A stretch of 16,255 nt of DNA from an uncultured Eubacterium sp. (GCA_937894585.1 CALBGO010000013.1:1-16255), one strand, 5' to 3'. Shown: positions 6,832 through 13,018, numbered from the stretch's first letter. The notes: generated by a model not told the origin, from the sequence alone. Numbers and translations are program-made.

Positions 6832-7580
6832 CAGCCGAACCTCCCTGTAATATAATCTTCGGTTTTCTTGTTGGACGGTACAGAAAACAGTTTTTCCGTT
6901 TTATCATATTCGATGACTTCGCCGAGAAGGAAAAAAGCAGTATTGTCCGATACACGCAGCGCCTGCTGCATATTGTGCGTTACCATAATAATGGTATACC
7001 GTTCTTTCAGCTCCAGCGCCAAATCTTCTATTTTGGAAGTGGAGATTGGGTCCAGCGCACTGGTTGGTTCATCCATCAGAAGTACTTCCGGATCAACCGC
7101 AAGAGCTCTTGCGATGCACAGTCTCTGCTGCTGTCCGCCGGAAAGACCCAGAGCGCTTTTCTTCAGCCGATCCTTCAGCTCATCCCAGATTGCCGCATTG
7201 CGCAGAGATGTTTCCACAATTTCGTCAAGCTCTGTTTTATTTCTGATTCCATGGGTTCTCGGACCGTAAGCGATATTATCGTATACACTCATCGGAAAAG
7301 GATTCGGTTTCTGAAACACCATTCCGACTCTCTTGCGGAGCAGGTTTACATCCATATCCCCATATACATCTTCTCCGTCCAGAAGCACCTTTCCATCAAT
7401 TCTGCAGCCCTCCACCAGATCGTTCATTCGATTCAGAGTTTTGAGCAGAGTTGATTTTCCGCAGCCGGAAGGCCCGATAAAAGCAGTAACTTCGTTGGCC
7501 GGAAGATGCAGGCTGACATCTTTCAGCCCGTGAAAATTCCCGTAATATAAATTCAAATGTTCTATTGTGTATTTATCCAT
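6831..7580 (-). CDS. pstB: Phosphate ABC transporter ATP-binding protein PstB
   Basis: This 249-residue ATPase energises phosphate import. It has Walker A GPSGCGKST (36-44), the Q-loop Gln90 in MVFQKPNPFP, the signature LSGGQQQR (146-153), Walker B VLLMDE (166-171) with the D-loop SALD, and the switch His202. KPNPFPMSVYDNIAYGPR is characteristic of PstB. The start lies 44 bp after pstA, with GAAGG about 10 nt upstream of the ATG, a modest ribosome binding site. The gene overlaps phoU by one base. Confidence 0.97.
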   Translation of the reverse strand: MDKYTIEHLNLYYGNFHGLKDVSLHLPANEVTAFIGPSGCGKSTLLKTLNRMNDLVEGCRIDGKVLLDGEDVYGDMDVNLLRKRVGMVFQKPNPFPMSVYDNIAYGPRTHGIRNKTELDEIVETSLRNAAIWDELKDRLKKSALGLSGGQQQRLCIARALAVDPEVLLMDEPTSALDPISTSKIEDLALELKERYTIIMVTHNMQQALRVSDNTAFFLLGEVIEYDKTEKLFSVPSNKKTEDYITGRFG

Positions 7581-7624
7581 TCTTCTATAACCTTCTACTA
7601 CAATATATTTATAGTTAATACCCT

Positions 7625-8560
7625 TTATTTCTTCGCTACTTTCTTTGCAATAAAGCTTGAAACCGCGTTAATGATAATGACTACAACCAGCAGTACTACA
7701 GCTGTTGCATAGGCCTGGTCGGTATAAAGCCCTTCCGAGAGAAGTGCGTACATGTGCACTGAAAGGGTTCTTCCTGAGGAGAAGAGACCATCTGCAACAC
7801 CTGTCACTGTACCTGCTGTATATATTAAAGCCGCCGTTTCTCCGACAATTCTGCCGATTCCAAGAATCACTCCGGAGAGGATTCCCGGAACGGCTGAAGG
7901 CAGAACGATACGGAAAACGGTTCTGAGCTTTCCTGCTCCGAGACCAAAGCTTCCTTCTCTGTAAGAATCCGGTACGGACTTCAAGGCTTCTTCTGTTGTC
8001 CGCATAATCAAAGGCAAAATCATAATTGCCAGAGTCAGTGTGCCGGCCAGAAGGGAATAGCTCCACTCCAATGCGACGACAAACATCAGATATCCGAAAA
8101 GCCCGTATACGATAGAAGGAATTCCGGAAAGGGTTTCCGTCGTCAGTCTGATCAGTCCCACCAGCCTGCTGCCCCGCTTTGCATATTCCACCAGATAAAC
8201 AGCTGAACCGATTCCGAAAGGTACTGCTGCGATCAACGCTGTAGCCGTAATCAAAAGTGTATTGATAATTGCCGGCATCATAGACTGATTATCTGTCGTG
8301 AATTTCCACTCAAACTGCTCTGCTGTGATATTCGGAATTCCCTTGATCAAAATATATCCTACAACCGCAATCAGCACCGCTATTGTAATCAAAGCGGACA
8401 GATCCACGATGATTCTGAGAAATAAAGACAGCGGCTGCGCCTTATAGCTGTTTCTTTTTCGCTTGACCGGTTTTGCTCCCGGCGTAGAAACAGCTGCTGC
8501 CGTTCCGGCTGATGTTGTATTCCATTTCACATTTTTTTTCAATTCCTGTGTTTTCAGCAT
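7625..8560 (-). CDS. pstA: Phosphate ABC transporter permease PstA
   Basis: The 311-residue membrane subunit pairs with PstC to form the phosphate channel. About 45 polar, Lys/Arg-rich residues precede the first membrane segment (about 48-72). The ABC permease core follows, with the EAA-type loop EEALKSVPDSYREGSFGLGA, which contacts PstB. LSGIPSIVYGLFGYL is a PstA/PstC signature. The start at 8560 overlaps the pstC stop by 7 nt, and a G-rich stretch 7 nt upstream may act as ribosome binding site. Confidence 0.95.
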   Translation of the reverse strand: MLKTQELKKNVKWNTTSAGTAAAVSTPGAKPVKRKRNSYKAQPLSLFLRIIVDLSALITIAVLIAVVGYILIKGIPNITAEQFEWKFTTDNQSMMPAIINTLLITATALIAAVPFGIGSAVYLVEYAKRGSRLVGLIRLTTETLSGIPSIVYGLFGYLMFVVALEWSYSLLAGTLTLAIMILPLIMRTTEEALKSVPDSYREGSFGLGAGKLRTVFRIVLPSAVPGILSGVILGIGRIVGETAALIYTAGTVTGVADGLFSSGRTLSVHMYALLSEGLYTDQAYATAVVLLVVVIIINAVSSFIAKKVAKK

Positions 8561-9417
8561 TCTTTTGCCCCCCGACTCTTTACAAGATTAAACAGCAGAT
8601 TGATAAGCAGTATGAATACGAAAAGCACCACTGCTGTTGCAATCAGAGCATCTCTGTGGAAGCCTTGTGCATATCCCATTTCCATTACAATATTAGTCGT
8701 CATAGTTCTCGCCATACTGAGAAGACTTTCCGGCATCACCGCGCTGTTTCCCACAATAACAGATACTGCCAGAGTTTCTCCGATCGCTCTTCCCACGCCC
8801 AGAATTACTGCCGCCATAATACCCGACTTCGCAGCGGGAAGCACTGTGAAAAATACGCTCCGCTCGTGAGTTGCCCCCAGTGCCAGCGCACCTTCATAAT
8901 AGCTTTCCGGAACAGCTCTGATAGCCGCCTCGGACACACTGATTATAGTCGGCAAAATCATAATACCCAGCATAATAGACGCCGTCAGAATACCTTTTCC
9001 GCTGGTTCCGGGAAAAACATCCTGCATAATCGGTACAATAACAACCAGACCGAAGAATCCGTATACGATAGAAGGGATTCCCGCCAAAAGATCTATTGCC
9101 GGCTTCATCACACTGTGTAGCCGCGGTGTGCAGAACTTCGCCATATAAGTTGCGCAGAGAAGTCCGATAGGAACACCTATAATAATAGCTCCTGCTGTAA
9201 CATAGATACTGCCTACAATCATCGGCAGAATCCCGAAAATCTCCTGTAGAGGTTTCCACTCCGTTCCGGAAAGAAAATTCCAAAAGCCAATTTTTCTGAT
9301 AGTAGGAATTCCGTTTCCGAACATAAACACACATATTAAAATGACCGCTATAATCGACGCACATGCAGCCAGTAAAAATACCAGCTGCATTGCTTTTTCC
9401 TTAAAATTTCTGTTCAT
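8554..9417 (-). CDS. pstC: Phosphate ABC transporter permease PstC
   Basis: This membrane subunit has about six membrane segments and the EAA loop SEAAIRAVPESYYEGALALG, with LLAGIPSIVYGFFGLV like PstA. I place the start at 9417 (MNRNFKEKAMQ), which matches the usual length and N-terminus (287 residues). The evidence is mixed. The frame stays open to an ATG at 9534 that overlaps pstS by 19 nt without a ribosome binding site. The only strong GGAGG (9488-9492) sits just before an in-frame CTG at 9483, so a CTG start giving about 309 residues is possible. The transporter role is not affected. Confidence 0.93.
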   Translation of the reverse strand: MNRNFKEKAMQLVFLLAACASIIAVILICVFMFGNGIPTIRKIGFWNFLSGTEWKPLQEIFGILPMIVGSIYVTAGAIIIGVPIGLLCATYMAKFCTPRLHSVMKPAIDLLAGIPSIVYGFFGLVVIVPIMQDVFPGTSGKGILTASIMLGIMILPTIISVSEAAIRAVPESYYEGALALGATHERSVFFTVLPAAKSGIMAAVILGVGRAIGETLAVSVIVGNSAVMPESLLSMARTMTTNIVMEMGYAQGFHRDALIATAVVLFVFILLINLLFNLVKSRGAKEC

Positions 9418-9515
9418 ATTTTTTCTTGTCCAAAATTTCTTCTTGTTCTGAATTGCTTTTGTTTCTAAGTTTTGTTTATTCAGAACGCCTCCGTTTGTAA
9501 AATGATTTTTAAAAA

Positions 9516-10409
9516 CTATTTTACATCTGCCCATTCAGTGATGGTTCCAGTATAGATTCCCAATACGGATTCACTTGTAATATCAGACAGTTCATTATTC
9601 AGATTTACGATAACTGCGATACCATCCAGAGCCATTGCTTTTGCGTCTACACCTTTTGCCAATTCTTCATCTTTTACCTCTCTGGAAGCCATACCGATAT
9701 CGGAAATTCCTTCAATTGCGTCGGTTACGCCTGTTGTGGAATCGGACTGCTGTACGCTGATTTTTACATTTTTGTTCAGGGCCATATATTCTTCTGCCAG
9801 CTTCTGCATTACCGGTGTTACGGAAGAGGAACCGCTGACAGTAATTTCACCTTTTACATCTGCTGCTTTATATGCGCCTTCATTACCTTCGCTGATGTAA
9901 CCTTCTTCTTCAACGATTTTCTGTCCTTCTTCACTCATAATGTAATTGATGAAATCCTGTGCCTGTTTGCTTACGCCGTCTTTCTTGGTTACAATATTAA
10001 ACGGTCTGGATACTTTGTAATCTCCGCTCTTTACATTTTCTGCAGTTGCTTCTGCGCCGTCTACCTTCAGAGCCTTTACAGTGTCATCCAGGGAACCCAG
10101 GGAAATATATCCGATTGCGGATTCGTTACCTGCTATTGTCTGCATCATAACGGAAGTGCTGTTGGTTACTTCTGCTTCTGCAATAGTGTTGTCTACTTTG
10201 TTGCCGTCAGCGTCTTTTTCTTCAATTCCGAACAGTTCCACAAAAGCGCCTCTTGTTCCCGAGCCCTCTTCTCTGGTTACTGCATGAATTGCACCGCCTG
10301 CACTTTCGCCGTCCGCTGCTTCCTTATTATCGCCTCCGCAGGAAACAAGCATAGTTCCCATCAGAGTCATACAAAGACATACCACTAAAAATTTCTTAAA
10401 CTTCTTCAT
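9516..10409 (-). CDS. pstS: Phosphate-binding lipoprotein PstS, apparently circularly permuted
   Basis: The 297-residue precursor has a lipoprotein signal peptide (MKKFKKFLVV, lipobox LVSC, Cys24), so the mature protein is anchored outside the membrane and hands phosphate to PstC/PstA. Domain order is unusual. Residues 40-172 (IHAVTREEGSGTRGAF, AIGYISLGSLDDTVKAL, DFINYIMSEEGQKIV) correspond to the second half of ordinary PstS. Residues 187-297 (GEITVSGSSSVTPVMQKLAE, GISDIGMASRE, LDGIAVIVN, YTGTITEWADVK) correspond to the first half. The chain ends at the WADV segment, after which ordinary PstS continues into the TREEGSGTR segment. Nothing is missing, so this looks like a circular permutation rather than a truncation. 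Start 10409 has AAGGAG at 10420-10425, 10 nt upstream. It is first in pstSCAB-phoU. Confidence 0.93.
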   Translation of the reverse strand: MKKFKKFLVVCLCMTLMGTMLVSCGGDNKEAADGESAGGAIHAVTREEGSGTRGAFVELFGIEEKDADGNKVDNTIAEAEVTNSTSVMMQTIAGNESAIGYISLGSLDDTVKALKVDGAEATAENVKSGDYKVSRPFNIVTKKDGVSKQAQDFINYIMSEEGQKIVEEEGYISEGNEGAYKAADVKGEITVSGSSSVTPVMQKLAEEYMALNKNVKISVQQSDSTTGVTDAIEGISDIGMASREVKDEELAKGVDAKAMALDGIAVIVNLNNELSDITSESVLGIYTGTITEWADVK

Positions 10410-10464
10410 TTCTTTTTTTCTCCTTTTTATATATCTTTTTATTGTTTTCTTAACTACAGTGACT

Positions 10465-10519
10465 ACTATAAAGGAGAAATGTAAAAAGTAAAATCGCATT
10501 TATGTTAAAGGTATGTAAA
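10465..10519 (-). promoter_or_regulatory. pstS promoter with PhoP-box-like repeats
   Basis: On the minus strand TTTACA (10514-10519), TTAACA (10503-10508), a weaker TTTTAC (about 10489-10494) and TTTACA (10480-10485) recur at about 11-bp steps. A -10 box TATAGT follows at 10465-10470. With a start near 10458 the repeats span roughly -22 to -61. Bacillus PhoP binds TT(A/T/C)ACA repeats with this spacing and position. No good -35 is present, fitting phosphate-starvation activation. No phoP gene is in the window. Confidence 0.6.
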
Positions 10520-10625
10520 GTCGATGCTTTTTAATATCTTTATTGACATCTGAAGAAGAAAGGCTTGAAATATGCGTCGTTCGAATTCTCCGTATGACAA
10601 ATCCGACCGGCTATTCGCATGTGGT

Positions 10626-10724
10626 TCCCCTGCATTCACAAGTTTCACGCTGCCGCAGGGGATTTGATAACAGATTCTCGGGTGCTGGTCCCCTGTCTCC
10701 ACCGCTTTTACACTCTTGCAGGGG
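10626..10724. repeat. Two imperfect 36-nt hairpin-forming repeats, 63-bp period
   Basis: The gap between the nuclease-like gene and the pst promoter (10520-10750) holds no convincing gene. It contains two related units, 10626-10661 and 10689-10724. Each starts TCCCCTG and ends GCAGGGG, so each can fold back with a 6-7 bp stem. The interiors share TTT-Y-AC and CAC elements, and the sequence on one side of each unit is also weakly similar. No U-tract follows, so they are not simple terminators. An open frame of about 65 codons across them on the minus strand looks accidental. Confidence 0.6.
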
Positions 10725-10750
10725 CTGCATTACCGCCTCTCCATAAACAC

Positions 10751-11494
10751 TTATCGAAAATACGGCAGCAGATTTTTTCTAATTACTTCATCTATAAACA
10801 AACTGCTGCAGTTTCCCATTTCATCATCCTGTGTCAAAATCAGATTCCGACCGATTAAATATCCATACTTCTGATAAGTTGCCAGCTTTCTTCCTATATG
10901 CTCACTGTATTCTAAATTTCGCAGCATACCCAGATGTTCCCAGATCAACACACGCCCATCAGGCAGATCAAATGTGAAATCCGGTCTAAAATAAACACCT
11001 CTCTCATCCGGGTACGGAAATTTTCTTTCATAATCGACGGGAATTCCATAATTCAGCAAAGAATTTATAATAATAACCTCTGATTTAGAGCGAACCCGCA
11101 GTCCGCAAAGAGTTTCATGAATATGCTTCTCCGGATCAAAACAATGCTGAACAGGCTTCCCCTCTTTCAAATCCAAAGACTTTTCCGCTCCCAATAATTT
11201 TGCTGACGAAAGATATGCACCGGAAAGATTTCCCGCTATATCGACATAATCGTTTGGTAAATATTCTTTCCCCATAAACTCCAGTATTTTAATATTCTTC
11301 TCTGCACGGCACATCATAGTTCGATATATTTTCTTCCGAAAAAGTTCCCTAATTCTGTCTTCTTTCCCGGTAAGCAAACTCTCTTTATTACATCCGGTCT
11401 CCCCCTCATAAAACACAATGCCGCCTTTCCGTTTTCTGACTTTCAGATAGCCGTTCGGTACAACGGCAAGCACCTTTTCGCAAAAAACCCGCAT
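10751..11494 (-). CDS. Uncharacterised protein with a PD-(D/E)xK nuclease-like core
   Basis: I do not recognise a named family. The N-terminal third is basic and polar, with a PNGYLKVRKRKGG segment. The middle and end contain RSKSE139, then YFRPD172FTF and LIWE186-H187-LGM. This is the E...PD...E-x-K pattern of restriction-like nucleases with His replacing the Lys. From memory, proteins with RSKSE, PDFT and WEHxGM are common and unnamed in gut Clostridia. A DNA-cleaving role is inference only. The ATG at 11494 lacks a ribosome binding site. A strong AGGAG (11553-11557) serves an ATG at 11546 that reads nine codons, in a neighbouring frame, to a TGA. The real start may thus be 11546 with one extra base in between, or there is a short leader peptide. 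No partner genes are adjacent. Confidence 0.7.
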   Translation of the reverse strand: MRVFCEKVLAVVPNGYLKVRKRKGGIVFYEGETGCNKESLLTGKEDRIRELFRKKIYRTMMCRAEKNIKILEFMGKEYLPNDYVDIAGNLSGAYLSSAKLLGAEKSLDLKEGKPVQHCFDPEKHIHETLCGLRVRSKSEVIIINSLLNYGIPVDYERKFPYPDERGVYFRPDFTFDLPDGRVLIWEHLGMLRNLEYSEHIGRKLATYQKYGYLIGRNLILTQDDEMGNCSSLFIDEVIRKNLLPYFR

Positions 11495-11516
11495 CTGTTT
11501 TTGGCGTCTTAATTCT

Positions 11517-11546
11517 TCATTCTATATACACAGTAAAATTTCCCAT
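11517..11546 (-). other. Nine-codon leader ORF or shifted start of the nuclease-like gene
   Basis: ATG at 11546 follows AGGAG with 6-nt spacing and encodes MGNFTVYIE before TGA. It lies about 19 nt after the predicted transcription start, so it is the best-placed start on this mRNA. Moving by one base at its end joins the main frame, where sense codons ELRRQKQ lead into the ATG at 11494. Either it is a leader peptide or the main gene has lost its frame here. Confidence 0.45.
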
Positions 11547-11571
11547 TACCCTCTCCTTTCTGCCTACTGAA

Positions 11572-11600
11572 AGCATACCACACATTCTGCGGCGCTTCAA
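11572..11600 (-). promoter_or_regulatory. Promoter of the nuclease-like gene
   Basis: On the minus strand TTGAAG (11595-11600) and TATGCT (11572-11577) are separated by exactly 17 bp. The predicted start is near 11565, followed closely by a strong ribosome binding site. The large palindrome at 11600-11629 abuts the -35. Confidence 0.65.
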
Positions 11601-11629
11601 CTTTTATTTACATAATTGTAAATAAAAGT
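11600..11629. promoter_or_regulatory. Perfect 30-bp palindrome abutting the -35 box (operator candidate)
   Basis: Arms ACTTTTATTTACA and TGTAAATAAAAGT are perfectly complementary over 13 bp around TAAT. It spans about -36 to -65 of the predicted promoter, a usual site for an activator or repressor. It lacks GC pairs and a downstream T-run, so it is not a terminator. The cognate regulator is unknown. Confidence 0.6.
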
Positions 11630-11656
11630 AATTTATTCGTAAAACATCTATCTGTC

Positions 11657-11672
11657 GTCAGGCTTACCTGAC
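11657..11672 (+). other. Short hairpin GTCAGG-CTTA-CCTGAC followed by TTTT
   Basis: A 6-bp perfect stem with a tetraloop is followed directly by TTTT. It could be a weak terminator on the plus strand, but no gene reads into it from the left. Confidence 0.3.
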
Positions 11673-11698
11673 TTTTAAGGGATACACTAAAGGGAATG

Positions 11699-11746
11699 AG
11701 AAATAATAAAAGAAATAATAAAAGAAATAATAAAAGAAATAACAAA
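11699..11746 (+). repeat. Four tandem 12-nt repeats (AGAAATAATAAA)
   Basis: Four head-to-tail copies of AGAAATAATAAA are present, the last with one change. An ATG at 11696 reads through as M(RNNK)4 and stops at 11749. The next frame reads EIIK repeats and stays open to a stop just past 11790 (…NHIV), but has no start codon. No ribosome binding site is properly spaced from the ATG, so I do not call a gene. Confidence 0.75.
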
Positions 11747-11749
11747 TGA

Positions 11750-11933
11750 AAGAGCAAAGGAACTAGAGAACCAAGTATTTATAAACCATATAGTATAATA
11801 TTATATTAGTATATAGATAGGATCATAGATAGATAGACAGACATAGATAGACAAACATAAATATACTGCACAAATATTGCCGGTATTATTTAGATCGGTT
11901 GGGAACGCTCATAAATCGATATTTTTCTTTATA
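11750..11933. other. AT-rich stretch with GATA microsatellite, no gene
   Basis: TATAATATTATA (within about 11790-11807) is a perfect palindrome. A run of ATAGATAGATAGACAGAC-type tetranucleotide repeats follows at about 11812-11860. No open frame, RNA gene or promoter can be supported. Confidence 0.5.
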
Positions 11934-12031
11934 CAATAACCCTCTCCGAGTGAAACACGGGCTTTTCGCTTATACAAAAAACCGGCTGCAGAAGGTCTGC
12001 GCCGGCGATTATCATTTCTATGTGGTTATTG
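11934..12031. other. Candidate structured element closed by an 8-bp inverted repeat
   Basis: CAATAACC at 11934-11941 is perfectly complementary to GGTTATTG at 12024-12031. Inside are a weak hairpin (GTG-AAA-CAC with flanking CC/GG, 11946-11961) and a strong one at 11982-12005. The outer pair could form a closing helix of a small RNA on either strand. I recognise no known RNA family. Confidence 0.35.
11976..12005 (-). terminator. Intrinsic terminator (minus strand)
   Basis: CCGGC plus GCAG (11982-11991) pair with CTGC plus GCCGG (11997-12005) around AAGGT, with one bulged T. On the minus strand the stem is followed directly by six U. It lies about 210 bp past the macrodomain stop, the nearest gene reading toward it. 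Confidence 0.8.
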
Positions 12032-12048
12032 CTGACTTAAGGGTTTAT

Positions 12049-12068
12049 CATTGTTCTTAAAAACAATG
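12049..12068. repeat. Small hairpin CATTGTT / AACAATG
   Basis: Seven-bp perfect arms flank CTTAAA. It is between the macrodomain gene and its terminator, probably only a structured 3' region. Confidence 0.4.
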
Positions 12069-12082
12069 CTGCATCAAAGTAT

Positions 12083-12178
12083 ATCAACACTTTATCTGTA
12101 GCAGCGCTTAAACGGTACTGCAGCAAACCCATCAATTCTTTATCTGCAGCGGCGTTTGGGCAGTGCTGTATTAAAATT
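12083..12178. repeat. Two tandem 48-bp imperfect repeats resembling the end of the macrodomain gene
   Basis: Copies at 12083-12130 and 12131-12178 agree at about 32 of 48 positions (both contain CTTTATCTG followed by AGC-R-GCG). A shorter related block (ATCAATT, then GCAGCG and TTT) begins at 12213 and includes the last codons and stop of the macrodomain gene. CAGTGCTGTA also occurs twice (12161 and 12183). The pattern suggests repeated duplication of the gene's 3' end, now degraded. Confidence 0.55.
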
Positions 12179-12213
12179 TTAACAGTGCTGTACCACAGTG
12201 TATTCGTGCTTGA

Positions 12214-12720
12214 TCAATTATTCAGCAGCGTTTTATAAAGTTTTTCTGTCTCCCCATCGAAGCACACCAGCAGCACCTCTTTTACGCTGCTTTCCGAGTG
12301 TTCGGCAAGCCAGCTTTGAACGGTATTTACTGCGATTTCAGCTGCTTCTGCTTTCGGATATCCGTAAACGCCTGTACTGATTGCAGGAAACGCAACAGCC
12401 CGGCAACTATGCTCTGCCGCAAGCTCCAAAGATCTTCGATAACATCCGGTAAGCTGTAAGGCTTCTCCTCTGTGTCCTCCCTGCCACACAGGACCCACGG
12501 TGTGAATCACATATTTCGCAGGCAACTTATACCCTTCGGTTATCTTTGCATCTCCTGTCTCACAACCGTGAAGCTTCCTGCAGGCTGTCAAAAGCTCCGG
12601 TCCTGCCACCCTGTGAATTGCGCCGTCTACACCGCCACCGCCAAGCAGCGAATGGTTTGCCGCATTGACAACGGCATCAACCTGCAATTTTGTAATATCC
12701 CCTCTGTATATTTTAATCAC
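12214..12720 (-). CDS. Macrodomain protein (O-acetyl-ADP-ribose deacetylase / ADP-ribosyl hydrolase type)
   Basis: This 168-residue single macrodomain binds ADP-ribose. It has GDIT at 7-10, the catalytic/ribose loop VNAANHSLLGGGGVDGAIHR (18-37) and the phosphate loop ISTGVYGYP (114-122). The sequence resembles MacroD/YmdB proteins, which deacetylate O-acetyl-ADP-ribose and remove mono-ADP-ribose from acidic residues. It begins with GTG at 12720, preceded by GGAAG with 6-nt spacing. The GTG overlaps the stop of an upstream coding remnant as GTGA, a typical coupled junction. No sirtuin or ADP-ribosyltransferase partner is visible. Tandem repeats and a terminator lie downstream. Confidence 0.93.
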   Translation of the reverse strand: MIKIYRGDITKLQVDAVVNAANHSLLGGGGVDGAIHRVAGPELLTACRKLHGCETGDAKITEGYKLPAKYVIHTVGPVWQGGHRGEALQLTGCYRRSLELAAEHSCRAVAFPAISTGVYGYPKAEAAEIAVNTVQSWLAEHSESSVKEVLLVCFDGETEKLYKTLLNN

Positions 12721-12892
12721 TGTTTTCTTCCGGCATACTGAGACGCCTCATCATTCAGGTCATTCTCAATACACTGTTTCCTTTCTATCAGCCTTCTTCA
12801 ATCCGCGACTGATTACGGTAAATATCATTGGTAAAGTCAAATTCGGGATTTTCTGTATTCAATCTTCTCTTCTGACCGGCTTTACCAAACAC
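12717..12892 (-). pseudogene. Small gene of unknown function interrupted by a frameshift
   Basis: Two coding-like pieces lie in adjacent frames directly upstream of the macrodomain gene. The first starts with GTG at 12892, 5 nt after an AAGGG site. It reads 34 codons (MFGKAGQKRRLNTENPEFDF through RNQSRIEEG) to TGA at 12788. The second has no start codon; it continues in the -1 frame as LIERKQCIENDLNDEASQYA then GRKQ, ending at 12717. Adding a single base at about 12794-12797 (GAAGAAGG) would join them into about 58 charged, probably helical residues. The second stop overlaps the macrodomain GTG as GTGA, which argues that this frame was once translated. No classic slippery heptamer is present, so a mutation or assembly error is likelier than programmed shifting. 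I do not recognise the protein. Confidence 0.55.
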
Positions 12893-13018
12893 AAGAGCCC
12901 TTCACACCGCCTCTACGCAGTGGTTTCAACAAACACGAGAGACACGCACACCGACTCTATGCAGCAGCACCAACAAACGCGCAGGTCTTTCAGCCAACTC
13001 TCCGCAGCCGCTTCATCT
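12887..13018. repeat. Three tandem 44-bp imperfect repeats
   Basis: Units start at 12887, 12931 and 12975, each opening with AAAC. The first two agree at 32 of 44 positions, sharing CACACCG-N-CTCTA and GCAG; the third keeps ACTCT and GCAG with a one-base shift. A weak fourth copy may run to about 13060. On the minus strand the first two carry AGAG and CTCT around a GGTGTG loop. The array fills the gap between the C26 hydrolase and the interrupted small gene, whose start codon lies in the first unit. Confidence 0.65.

Noticed and set aside
9516..10409. PstS as a truncated or frameshifted pseudogene
   Set aside because: Both halves are complete and in one frame with a proper lipobox and overall normal mature length; reordered rather than missing.
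10505..10702. 65-codon minus-strand frame before the pst promoter
   Set aside because: It runs through the hairpin repeats and the PhoP-box-like region; no ribosome binding site and no family resemblance that I could support. A transposon-end or guide-RNA reading was considered but not supported.
11690..12200. CRISPR array or integration site in the repeat-rich gap
   Set aside because: Repeats are of different types, short or degenerate, without constant repeat/variable spacer organisation; no cas gene, tRNA or integrase is present.
12788..12892. Programmed -1 frameshift in the small gene
   Set aside because: No X-XXY-YYZ slippery heptamer is present at GAAGAAGG, and no obvious stimulatory stem follows; a one-base deletion or sequence error is simpler.
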